Positions 22,003-37,800 of a stretch of 64,000 nt of DNA are shown piece after piece. A program made the position numbers and the translations under genes. This DNA comes from Terriglobia bacterium. GTDB lineage: Bacteria; Acidobacteriota; Terriglobia; JAJPHL01. The notes beneath the pieces are model-generated. The model was not told where the DNA came from. It saw nothing but the letters and a program-made list of their open reading frames with translations, and ran no database searches. The stretch spans positions 1 through 64,000 of the forward strand of contig JAJPHL010000032.1 of assembly GCA_021325275.1 (NCBI GenBank), in the 5' to 3' direction. Each line of letters opens with the position of its first letter. The first letter of the stretch is position 1.

Positions 22003-23112
22003 TCAAATCCGCATCGGCATGACGATATACCGGTACTTCTCGTTCGTTTCCTCAGTAGGACGCACCAGGCCCGCCGATTGCTCGTCCTTCAGCTCAAACG
22101 TCACTTGACCGCTGCCCGGCGCGCGCAAAAAATCGAGCAGGTATTGCGCGTTGAAGCCCACGTTGATTTCTTCGCCTTGGTACGGCGCCTCGATCGTTTC
22201 TTCGGATTCGCCCAACTCCGAGCTCGACGCCGACAGCGTCACCTGACCGGGCTTCAAGTTCATCCTGATCGCCCGAGTGCGATCGTCGGCGAATTGCGAG
22301 ACGCGCTGCACCGCCGCCGTGATTTCGTTGCGCTCCACCGTCACGTGACGCGTGTTGTCCTTGGGGATCACCGCTTCGTAGTTCGGGAATTGTCCGGAGA
22401 GTTGCTGGCTTACCAGCAAGCGATCGCCGATGCGGAAAAACAAGTGGCTCTCGTTCTTCGCGAAATGGATCGCGCTTTCCGGATCGGCTTCCGCCACCAG
22501 TTTCTGGATTTCACCCATGGCCTTGCGCGGAATCAGCGCGCGAACTTCCGCCGTGCCGCCCACGTCGCTCTTTTCAAATTGCGACAAGCGATGCCCGTCC
22601 GTCGCGACCATTCCCAGCGCGCCCGGCTTTACCACCAGTAGCGCGCCATTCAGCGTGTAGCGCGATTCCTCGCTCGAAATCGCGAAAATGGTGCGCGCGA
22701 TCATCCCGCCGAAGACGCCCGCTGGAATGTCGGCGGCGCCCTTCGCGGGGAACTGCGGCAATACCGGAAAACTCTCGCGCGACATGCCCACCAGCTTGGT
22801 GCGCGAACGCTTGTAGGTAATTTGGATCCAGTGATTCTCCAGCGCTTTCACGGCAACGTCGCCGTCGTCGAGCAGTCGCACATAGTCGAGCAGTTTTTTT
22901 GCCGGTACGCACACCGATCCCTGCGACTTCACCTTCGCGGCACAGGAACTGCGGATGCCCAACTCCAGATCGGTGGCCGTCAACTCGATGCGATCGCCGT
23001 GCGCTTCAATCAGCACGTTCGAGAGGCTGGGAATCGTGGTCTTCTTTTCCACCACGCCTTGCGACAGAGAAAGCTCGCGAACCAGATCCGTTTTGTTGAC
23101 CGTGAACTCCAT
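22003..23112 (-). CDS. dnaN: DNA polymerase III sliding clamp (beta subunit)
   Basis: 369 residues, standard length. N-terminus MEFTVNKTDLVRELSLSQGV; conserved IEAHGDRIELTATDLELGI, LVVKPGALGMVATDGHRL and the C-terminal YRYIVMPMRI typical of the beta clamp, which encircles DNA and tethers polymerase III. ATG has GAGGGA ahead of it. Transcribed with dnaA and upstream of gyrB; the 258-bp spacer to dnaA holds DnaA boxes. Confidence 0.97.
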   Translation of the reverse strand: MEFTVNKTDLVRELSLSQGVVEKKTTIPSLSNVLIEAHGDRIELTATDLELGIRSSCAAKVKSQGSVCVPAKKLLDYVRLLDDGDVAVKALENHWIQITYKRSRTKLVGMSRESFPVLPQFPAKGAADIPAGVFGGMIARTIFAISSEESRYTLNGALLVVKPGALGMVATDGHRLSQFEKSDVGGTAEVRALIPRKAMGEIQKLVAEADPESAIHFAKNESHLFFRIGDRLLVSQQLSGQFPNYEAVIPKDNTRHVTVERNEITAAVQRVSQFADDRTRAIRMNLKPGQVTLSASSSELGESEETIEAPYQGEEINVGFNAQYLLDFLRAPGSGQVTFELKDEQSAGLVRPTEETNEKYRYIVMPMRI

Positions 23113-23370
23113 GCTTCCCTCACTTGTGCAGCGCCAAGAATGCCGCGTACTGTTATTGCGTAATAGAGTAGTTCAATAGAGAAGTATACAGTCTTAGTAG
23201 AGCGGTGGAAACTGTGGATAACGGGCTAACCGGCTTTCCATGGAATAATTTGCACTGGCATGCAGCATGTGCAAAAGTTTTAGGGTTTTTCCCGATGGGC
23301 ACGTGGAACCCCCAGGGCTCACCCTCCCGCACAACGCTGTGAGCCCCTGGTCTGTGGAAAACAATCGAAC
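23113..23370. other. candidate oriC region between dnaA and dnaN
   Basis: The spacer carries one perfect DnaA box, TTATCCACA on the minus strand at 23213-23221, and a second R-type box, TTTTCCACA, at 23353-23361, both in the same orientation about 130 bp apart. A local AT-rich stretch (about 23158-23195) borders the dnaN side. A 12-bp imperfect hairpin (23311-23322 with 23339-23350, CAGGG-CTCAC) sits next to the second box and could also be the dnaA terminator. The number of boxes is low for a complete oriC. Confidence 0.6.
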
Positions 23371-24795
23371 CTACTGAAACGACGACATCAGCAAGCTCAG
23401 TTCCTTGTTGAAAGTGATGTCGGTGCGTTTTTTGCGCGCGATTTTTTCTACCGAGTGCAAGACCGTCGTATGGTGCTTGCCGCCGAATGCTCGCGCAATC
23501 TCCGGCAACGACGATTCGGTCAACTCGCGCGCCATCCACATGGCGATTTGACGCGGATGCACGACGCGCTTCGAATTATTCTTAGCCTTCAGTTCCTGGA
23601 TGCGGATGCCGAAGTGGTCGGCGACCACTTTTTGGATCGCATCGAGCGTTACTTCCTCTTGCTCGCCGGCGAACTGATTCTTCAGCACGCGAGCGGCGAG
23701 TTCCTCGGTGATCGGCTGATTCGTGATCGAGCAATGCGCCATCAAGCGCACCAAGCAGCCTTCCAGCGCGCGCACGTTCGACTTCACGTGTTCCGCGATG
23801 TACTTCGCGACGCCCTCCGGCAAGTGGCAGCGATCGACTTCCGCTTTCTTCATCAGGATCGCCTGACGCGTTTCCTTGTCGGGCGGTTGAATGTCGGCGA
23901 TCAATCCCCACTCGAAGCGCGAGCGCAGGCGTTCTTCGATGGCGATCGTCTTCGGCGGACAATCGCTCGTGAGCACGATCTGCTTGCGGAATTCGTAGAC
24001 CGTGTTGAAAGTGTGGAAAAATTCTTCCTGCGTGCGTTCGCCGCGCGCCAACATTTGCACGTCGTCGACCAGCAACACGTCGACGTTGCGGATCCATTCG
24101 CGGAACGAAGCCATGGAATCTTCTTTCAGCGACTGGATCATTTCGTTCATGAAGCGCTCGGCCGACACGTAGATCACGCGCCAGTGCGGCATGCGCGCGC
24201 GCAGTTCGTGACCGACGGCCTGCATCAAATGGGTCTTGCCGAGTCCTACGCTTCCATACAGGAACAACGGATTGTACGAACTGCCGGGATCGGAAGCCAC
24301 GCGCTTGGCCGCGGCGAGCGCCAGTTGGTTGGACGTGCCCTCCACGAATTTGTCGAAGCGATAGCGCGGATCGAGCGGGGAATCGCGGCGCGTCGGGTCG
24401 AAGCGAGGCGTGACGGTCGCGGCGGGGGGCGCCGGCGCGGCGGGTCTCGAGTCGCGTGTCCCGTCTTCGGAATCCGCAATCATCTCGAGCTGCTTTCCAA
24501 GTCTTTGCACGGCCACGCGATTGATGGCGTCGAAGTAATGTTCCATCACCCATTCGCGGCACGTAGCGTTGGGCGTTTGCATCTTTACCGAACCATCCAC
24601 ATCCACCAATCCGATTGGATTGAGCCACGTGACGACGTTTTGCTTTCCGATCACCGGCTCGAGGTCATGTTTGATCAAGTCCCACAGCACCACGAGCGGA
24701 TCGCGCTGTGTTTCAGAAGTGCCGGCAGGTTGTTTTCTCTCGGGCGAGGCAGCCCAGTTCGTAGCGCGGTTGGTCTTCGAGGCAAGCGGATGCAC
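23371..24795 (-). CDS. dnaA: chromosomal replication initiator DnaA
   Basis: 474 residues: domain I (LWDLIKHDLEPVIGKQNVVTWLNP), linker rich in Pro/Ala (about 120-150), AAA+ domain with Walker A GSVGLGKTH and Walker B VDVLLVDDVQ, and the domain IV helix-turn-helix with the DnaA signature (VHPRQIAMWMARELTE, FGGKHHTTVLHSVEKI). It melts the origin after binding TTATCCACA boxes. GTG start at 24795; the first 25-30 residues are a non-conserved extension, and a GTG nearer LWDLIKH is an alternative start. First gene of the dnaA-dnaN-gyrB-gyrA run. Confidence 0.97.
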   Translation of the reverse strand: MHPLASKTNRATNWAASPERKQPAGTSETQRDPLVVLWDLIKHDLEPVIGKQNVVTWLNPIGLVDVDGSVKMQTPNATCREWVMEHYFDAINRVAVQRLGKQLEMIADSEDGTRDSRPAAPAPPAATVTPRFDPTRRDSPLDPRYRFDKFVEGTSNQLALAAAKRVASDPGSSYNPLFLYGSVGLGKTHLMQAVGHELRARMPHWRVIYVSAERFMNEMIQSLKEDSMASFREWIRNVDVLLVDDVQMLARGERTQEEFFHTFNTVYEFRKQIVLTSDCPPKTIAIEERLRSRFEWGLIADIQPPDKETRQAILMKKAEVDRCHLPEGVAKYIAEHVKSNVRALEGCLVRLMAHCSITNQPITEELAARVLKNQFAGEQEEVTLDAIQKVVADHFGIRIQELKAKNNSKRVVHPRQIAMWMARELTESSLPEIARAFGGKHHTTVLHSVEKIARKKRTDITFNKELSLLMSSFQ

Positions 24796-25171
24796 GATTT
24801 GAAACCTTTCGATGGCCCAGGAAGTTTGAAGGAAGTCGAAACGTTAACACACAATCTTAAAGGTCGCTAGTAGCGTATCGGATAATAACACGCGAGTGAA
24901 CGGCCTGATCGACCTAGTACGGCTAGTGCCTTTTTTTGGTGCGCAGAAATGGACAGGCCAGGATGTCTTTCTCTCAGCTAGTGGGTTGCCTGCGAGTTGT
25001 TTAAAGCATCCTTGGTCCTTAGGTGAAGAATCGAAAGTTCCGGCGCTTGCTTGGTTCGTATCAGGGCACGGCTTCAGCCGTGCCCTGATACAAAAGATGA
25101 TACAAAGCGCGACAAAACAAACGCGATCCATCCCGGACCGAAAGCGCTATAGACAACTCACAGACGACCTA
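24796..25171. other. dnaA upstream region with REP-like hairpin, otherwise no gene
   Basis: This 376-bp spacer between the MetX-like gene and dnaA holds no ORF with gene-like codon use. At 25058-25072 and 25077-25091 there is a perfect 15-bp stem (GTATCAGGGCACGGC and its complement) closed by a 4-nt loop TTCA. It has no T-run on either side, so it resembles a REP-type element as much as a terminator. No full DnaA box is seen here; the closest is a TTATCC half-match at about 24882-24887. Confidence 0.55.
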
Positions 25172-26257
25172 CTAGTGTTTCGATTGCTCGAGCAACTCCG
25201 CGAGATATTTCTGCCAGATTTTCGCGATCGTGTGCGTGCCGTGACCGCGGGTGTCCGCGGTGATCGGCAGAACGATCGCGCGTCCGTGCGGAACGTTCTT
25301 GATTTCGCGTTCCAAAATCCCCAGCTCCGGGGGATTCACTTGATCGTCGGCGGAGTTCACCGCGAGCAACGGCGCTTTGATCGATCCTAGCTTCGGTTGC
25401 GGATTGTAGTTGCGCGAGCTGTCGAATTGGTACAGCAGATCGTTCGCGTCGGTGGTCCTCATTCGCGACTTCATTTGCTCATCGAGATACTTGTCGGCGG
25501 CGTCGCGCGTGGGATATTGCGATTGCCAGTAGAGCGGCGCGCTTCCCATCCACAGCAGCACGTCGATCGCTGTGGTTAGGCCCTGGACCGGCGGCTGCGT
25601 CTTATACTCGCCGTTCATCCATGCCGGATCGTTGCGGATCGCGTCCATGGCCATTTTGCGCGTCACGCGATTGCGTCCCGCGATCTGCACGGGCAGCGAG
25701 GCCAGCGGCATCAGCGCGTCCATGAAATCGGGATACGCCTCGCCCCATAGCCACGAATGCATGCCGCCCATCGACGTCCCCATCACCAGTCGCAAGTGTT
25801 TTACGCCAAGATGCTCGGTGAGCAAGCGGTACTCGCAGTCGATCATGTCGTCGTAATCGTAGTGAGGAAACTTCGCATGAAGTCCGTCAGAGGGTTTCGA
25901 CGATTTCCCGTGACCGACGTCGTCGGGCAGCACGATGAAATACTTCGTGGAGTCGAGCAATTGGCCGGGATTGAATAACTGGCCGGCAAAACCGTCGCGC
26001 AGGAATTGCGTGCCGGAGCCGCCGGTGCCGTGCATGATCAAGACGGCGGGATTGCTGGCTTTCCCGACGGTGCGGTAATGCAATCGCAACTCGTCGAGCG
26101 TTTCGCCGCTCTTGAACTTGTAGTCCTTGATGACGAAATCGCCTTCGGTCGACGGGAACATGCGGCCGCCTGGTCCGCCGGGATCCTGCGTCGAAGCGAA
26201 CGCGCACCCCAGCGCGATCGCGACCACGAACCCCGCTACATTCTTGATTGAAAACAT
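25172..26257 (-). CDS. MetX-like alpha/beta hydrolase, exported
   Basis: 361 residues after choosing the ATG at 26257 (MFSIKNVAGFVVAIALGCAF, a signal peptide, preceded by GGGAGA). Homoserine acetyltransferase-like fold: HGTGGSG oxyanion region, LPDDVGHGKSSKP, nucleophile Ser152 in GTSMGGM, Asp304/305 in NSADDQVNPP and His339 in DTRGHGTH. MetX enzymes are cytosolic, so a signal peptide argues for a hydrolase of unknown substrate rather than methionine synthesis. The upstream 83-residue extension of this frame is not credible. It overlaps the DUF309 gene by 22 bp. Confidence 0.85.
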   Translation of the reverse strand: MFSIKNVAGFVVAIALGCAFASTQDPGGPGGRMFPSTEGDFVIKDYKFKSGETLDELRLHYRTVGKASNPAVLIMHGTGGSGTQFLRDGFAGQLFNPGQLLDSTKYFIVLPDDVGHGKSSKPSDGLHAKFPHYDYDDMIDCEYRLLTEHLGVKHLRLVMGTSMGGMHSWLWGEAYPDFMDALMPLASLPVQIAGRNRVTRKMAMDAIRNDPAWMNGEYKTQPPVQGLTTAIDVLLWMGSAPLYWQSQYPTRDAADKYLDEQMKSRMRTTDANDLLYQFDSSRNYNPQPKLGSIKAPLLAVNSADDQVNPPELGILEREIKNVPHGRAIVLPITADTRGHGTHTIAKIWQKYLAELLEQSKH

Positions 26258-26577
26258 ATCGTCTCCCAGCTTTTCCCCGTTAGTTTCTGTTCGACGGCGC
26301 GTTCGGTTTCCGCGAGCAGCCCTTTCAACTCTACACCATGATGCCGATCGCCATAAGGACCCAAGCGGCGTCGCGCCTTGCGCAATTGGCTGCGCGCGGC
26401 CACGTGATTCCCACGGCCTGCTTGATACAGTGCCACGGTCACATGGACCATTCCTTGATAGAAGTCGCGTTCGTGCTTGGGCGCATCGCGCCATGCGATC
26501 TCCCACTCTTCGTGGGTTTCAAAATAGCGGCCCGCGCGGAACAATTCAATACCCGCGTGCCACGCGTCACCCGACAT
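26236..26577 (-). CDS. DUF309-domain protein
   Basis: 113 residues with the helical DUF309 core: FRAGRYFETHEEWEIAWRDA, ERDFYQGMVHVTVALYQAGRGN, LRKARRRLGP. The conserved His/Glu (ETHEEWE) suggests a metal or ligand site; function is unknown. TAGAAT is exactly 6 nt before the ATG, so transcription probably starts at the start codon. Its 3' end overlaps the start of the MetX-like gene. Confidence 0.85.
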   Translation of the reverse strand: MSGDAWHAGIELFRAGRYFETHEEWEIAWRDAPKHERDFYQGMVHVTVALYQAGRGNHVAARSQLRKARRRLGPYGDRHHGVELKGLLAETERAVEQKLTGKSWETICFQSRM

Positions 26578-26583
26578 GAAGCG

Positions 26584-26589
26584 ATTCTA
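26584..26589 (-). promoter_or_regulatory. -10 element, leaderless start of DUF309 gene
   Basis: TAGAAT on the minus strand, 6 nt before ATG at 26577; no Shine-Dalgarno sequence. Confidence 0.6.
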
Positions 26590-26664
26590 CAGGATCTAAC
26601 CACCGAGGCCGCAAAGGGAGTTCCTTCGACGAATTACTAGCAGAGATTGTAAGCCCCGAAACTG

Positions 26665-26750
26665 ATCCCTTTGACGGAACACTCTCAGTGTTTCTTGCCT
26701 GACGGTATCTGAAATAAAACCTGACACGTTCAAGTCACCAGCAGTAGACG
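26665..26750 (+). promoter_or_regulatory. promoter and shared upstream element of Oar gene 1
   Basis: Upstream element around GGAACACT (26676-26683, which here forms an inverted repeat with AGTGTTTC), then a poor CTGACA -35 (26721-26726), 18 nt, and TAGACG -10-like (26745-26750). The element begins 45 nt before the -35, exactly as at Oar gene 2. A leader of about 113 nt precedes the ATG, ending with a GGAG ribosome site. Confidence 0.5.
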
Positions 26751-26869
26751 CCAGAGTTTAGTGGCTCGTCGGCGAGATTACCAATCGAACGTAGAGGCTT
26801 TCTATTTCCCTGCCTATACCGATCGGAACGCCGGCGAACGTAGGCGAGACGCATAGGAGAAAAAACCAA

Positions 26870-30505
<3,636 letters not shown>

Positions 30506-30519
30506 CGAAGGGCGTCGAA

Positions 30520-30605
30520 CCACAAAAGGCCCAAAGGACACGAAGAACGCTGCGAGGCTGCCGCCAGCCTCGCAGTGTTCTTCGTGTCTTTTGTATTTTG
30601 GCGGC
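30520..30605. repeat. long inverted repeat R5 behind Oar gene 1
   Basis: The inner 24-bp stem (30537-30560 with 30565-30588) has one mismatch around the 4-nt loop CCGC. The outer arms add degenerate ACAAAAG units, and the plus strand is T-rich after it, so it could act as a terminator of gene 1. Confidence 0.8.
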
Positions 30606-30624
30606 TAGAACTCGGCGGCAACTG

Positions 30625-30710
30625 ATCCATGTGATGGAACACTTTGAACCTTCGCGCTTTAACGATACCCTAAATATGACTTGACACCCTGGAAGGGCCC
30701 ACCGTACACT
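30625..30710 (+). promoter_or_regulatory. promoter and shared upstream element of Oar gene 2
   Basis: GATGGAACACTTTGAACC (starting at 30633), then TTGACA (30681-30686), 18 nt, TACACT (30705-30710). The leader of about 112 nt shares blocks with gene 1 (GTGG-TCGTCGGC, AATCGAA, ACGCATAGGAG). Confidence 0.7.
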
Positions 30711-30828
30711 GAGGCCCAGGTAAGGGTTTGGTGGGTCGTCGGCTCGGTTACATTCAATCGAAAGACCCAATTTCCCGTCCGAAGCAAACAAAGCCGTGCG
30801 CACGTAGCAACGCATAGGAGAACAATAA

Positions 30829-34440
<3,612 letters not shown>

Positions 34441-34443
34441 CGG

Positions 34444-34572
34444 ACGGAGAGATTTAGCACAGAGGCCACAGAGAACGCAGAGCACACAGAGAGAAAAAAC
34501 CAATTCAGAAGTCTTGGTTTTTTCTCTGTGTTCTCTGTGCGCTCTGTGGCCTTTGTGTTTAAGTCTCTCCGT
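34444..34572. repeat. long inverted repeat R6 (CACAGAG units), about 60-bp arms
   Basis: Arms 34444-34503 and 34514-34572 pair over nearly 60 nt with scattered mismatches, loop about 10 nt. Units read CACAGAG/CGCAGAG/ACGGAGAG. The arm and 3' flank are nearly identical to R7, over about 165 nt. It lies just after the gene 2 stop. Confidence 0.9.
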
Positions 34573-34604
34573 GTCGTTCCGTATTCCAGGCTACGTAAGC
34601 CACT

Positions 34605-34677
34605 GCACCATCCCATGGAACACTTTGTAACAAACCTTAAATGAATCTTGACACATACAAAAGGCCCACAATACACT
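34605..34677 (+). promoter_or_regulatory. promoter and shared upstream element of Oar gene 3
   Basis: ATGGAACACTTTGTAAC (from 34615), then TTGACA (34648-34653), 18 nt, TACACT (34672-34677). The element starts 31 nt before the -35, closer than in genes 1 and 2. A leader of about 155 nt follows. Confidence 0.7.
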
Positions 34678-34761
34678 GAGCAACAAGCAGGGTTTGGTGG
34701 ATAGTGGGCCGCTGTGGCTTCGACCGGTTCGAACGCCACGACGGCGAACGGCTAGCGCCCC

Positions 34762-34812
34762 ACTTTACTCCAACATAACGCTGGACGGAGATCTCAAAGA
34801 CAACGTCTTCCA
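34762..34812 (+). other. relic of an Oar plug segment inside the 5' leader of gene 3
   Basis: In this leader, frame 2 of the plus strand reads LYSNITLDGDLKDNVF, matching the plug motif TYSNMTLDGVNIQDFV of genes 1 and 2 at 9 or more positions. It is not part of any plausible ORF and may be left from recombination between paralogues. Confidence 0.4.
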
Positions 34813-34838
34813 GCAAGAAGACTCGGAGGGGTTCCCAT

Positions 34839-37800
34839 ATGAGAAGTTTATTTCGAGCGGGCTCGTCCCGGCTCGTGTCCCTAGCTTTACTGCTCGCAGC
34901 ACTAGGCTCGAGCGGGATTCTTCAGGCCCAGATTGCGGGCCGTGTCAACGGATCGGTCACCGACACTTCGGGCGCGGCTCTGCCTGGCGTGACGATCAGT
35001 TTGCGTGAGCCCGGCAGCTCCAAGCCGCTGTTCACGACAACGACTACAAACGAAGGCGCGTTCACGCTCCTTAGCGTGCCCGCGGGTAAATACGACTTGG
35101 CAGTGGAGAAAGAAGGGTTCACCACGCAAGTGCTTAAGGAAGTTCAAGTCGATCCCAATCGTTCCGCGGACGTACCGGCGATCAAGATGGATGTCGCCAA
35201 AGTTTCCACAACGGTGGAAGTTAGCAGCGAGACGCAGAATGTACAGACATCCAACGCCGAAGTAACCACCACGATCACGACGGAACAGGTGAAGAACCTG
35301 CCGATCATGGACCGCAGCCCGTTGGGCTTCGTCCGCTCGCAGGTGGGTGTGAATTCCGGCCGCGGCGTCACAACCGTGGACGGACAGCGGCCGCAGTTTG
35401 TGAACGTAACGGTGGACGGTATCAACGTGCAGGACAATTACATCCGCACGAACGACGCCGACTTCCTGCCCAACCTTCTGCTTCTTGACCAAGTGTCGGA
35501 GATGACGATCGGAAACTCGAATAGCTCGGCGCTGAACGGCGGCGGCTCTTCGCAGATTTCTTTCGTCACTCCCTCCGGAACGAACCACTATCACGGTAGC
35601 GTCTACTGGTCCAACCGCAACAGCGATCTGGCGTCCAACACGTGGTTCAACAATCAGTCCAAGGTGCCGGTGGCCTTTTTGAATCTGAATCAGGTCGGCG
35701 GTACGCTGGGCGGATTCATCATCAAGGACAAGCTGTTCTTCTATAGCAATTTCGAGGTGTATCGCCGGCGGACTCAATCGTCCGCCAATCGCACGGTTCT
35801 GACTCCCGACGCGCGCAATGGCATTTTCACCTACAGCACCACAACGGCATCGTCGGTTGGCCCGGCGGGCACGGTGAACAAGGTGAACCTTCTCACCGCC
35901 ATGGGTGTCTCGGCCGATCCGACCATCGCCAAGATCATCGCGCAGCTTCCCAATACGTTCAACAACACCAACATCGGAGACTCCACGGCCGCGCTCACCC
36001 GCAACACGGCCGGCGATCAGATTCTACAACGCAACAACCGCGATCGCGACAACCTGACGTTGAAGTTCGATTACGTGCTGTCGCAGAAGAACAGTTTCTC
36101 CGTGTCGTATCTGTACAACCGCGACACGTTGGATCGCCCCGACGTCGACACGACCTTCGACGCAGTGCCGATCGTATCGAACGCCGACTACGTGAAGCTG
36201 CTGTCGACCAGTTGGCGCTGGAACCCCAAGCCGACGTTGACGAATGAAGTTCGCTTCGGGTTCAACCTGGCGCCGGCGGTGTTTCCGGTGAACGGCTCCA
36301 ACACGCCCGATTCGAAGATTCCCTCGGCTTTCTTCACCGGCTTCAACTTCAGCAATCCTTACGACAACTTCCTGCCGCAAGGACGCTTCACAAACACGTA
36401 CAACTTCGCCGACAACGGAAGCTGGGCGCACGGTAAGCACACCATCCAGTTCGGTTATCAGGGACAACTCACCCGCATCAACGAGTTCAACTACGGTTCG
36501 ATCGTCCCCACCTACACATTGGGCATCACGAATCATCCCGGTTTGTCGGGCACGCAACTTCCTGGCGTCAGCGCCACCGATTTGTCCTCGGCGAACACGC
36601 TGCTGGCTGAGTTGGCCGGATATCTTTCCGCCGATACTCAAACGTTCAACGTGACGTCGCGGACTTCCGGATACGTCCCAAACGCGGGTAACATCCGCAA
36701 CTATATTCAAGACAATCACGCCGTCTACGTGATGGACACCTGGAAGTTCCGTCCGCGCCTGACCTTCACGGCCGGTGTGCGTTGGGATTACTACCTGCCG
36801 GTGAACGAGCGCGATGGATTGGGCTTGCTGCCGACGCTGCAGAACAACAACGTGATCGCGACGATACTCTCGAACGCCACGCTGAACTTTGCGGGCGGAT
36901 CGGGACAATCTTTCTACACGCCCGATAAGCATTCCTTTGCTCCCAATCTCGGCGTGGCGTGGGACGTGTTCGGCGACGGGCGCACGGCCTTCCGCGCCGG
37001 CTATTCGCTGGCGTTCGTGAACGACGACATCGTTCGCGCAGTGGAAAACGTTCTGACCACCAACGCGGGCCTCACGACGACGGTCACCAACTCGAACCTG
37101 AATGGAAGAGTCGCCGCCGGCCTGCCTGCGCTGACAAGTCCTGCTTTCGCCGTGCCCACGACGTTCGCAAATATCTATGCGCTGAATACCCAGGCGGCGT
37201 TTGCTACCTTGTCGCCTGATTTGACGACGCCCTACGTCCAGCAATGGAACGCCAGCGTCGAGCATGCTTTCGCCAAGGGACCGTTGAACGGCACAATCGT
37301 AACGGTGCGCTACGTTGGCAACCACGCCACCAAGCAACTCCGCGGATTCGACTACAATCAGGTGCAACTCAGCTCGGCGTATCTGACCGACTTCAACAAC
37401 GCCAGAAACAACGGCTTCTTGGCGCAAGCCAAGACCGGCACCTTCGATCCGACCTACAACCCCAGCATCGCGGGCAGCGTGCCGCTGCCGTACTTCGCGA
37501 CGCTGCCGAACGGCGGCAACCTCACTGGAACCGGCCTCACCGCGACGGTTCGCAGCGACATTTCCACGGGCCAGGCCGGCGAGTTGCTGAGCTTCCTGCA
37601 AATCCAGAAAGCCAACGGCGCCACCAGCTTCTTCCCCAGCCCGCTGGGATTGGGCATGAACGTCACGACCAACTTCAGCAACTCGATCTTCGATGCGTTG
37701 CAAATCGACGTGCGGCGGCAATTCCGCAACGGATTGCAAGGACAGTTCAATTATCAGTGGGGCAAGGCGCTGAGCGACACGCAGGGCAACACGCAAACTG

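Noticed and set aside
23311-23350. dnaA-dnaN hairpin as definite terminator
   Set aside because: No T-run follows on the minus strand, and it overlaps a candidate origin region; left as part of the oriC entry.
25172-26506. long N-terminal extension of the MetX-like gene (start 26506)
   Set aside because: The extension is Arg-rich, unlike the family, overlaps the DUF309 gene in another frame, and a signal peptide with ribosome site begins at 26257.
34724-34738. GGTTCGAAC similar to a tRNA T-loop
   Set aside because: No cloverleaf can be drawn around it; it is a small GTGGC/GCCAC stem in the Oar gene 3 leader.
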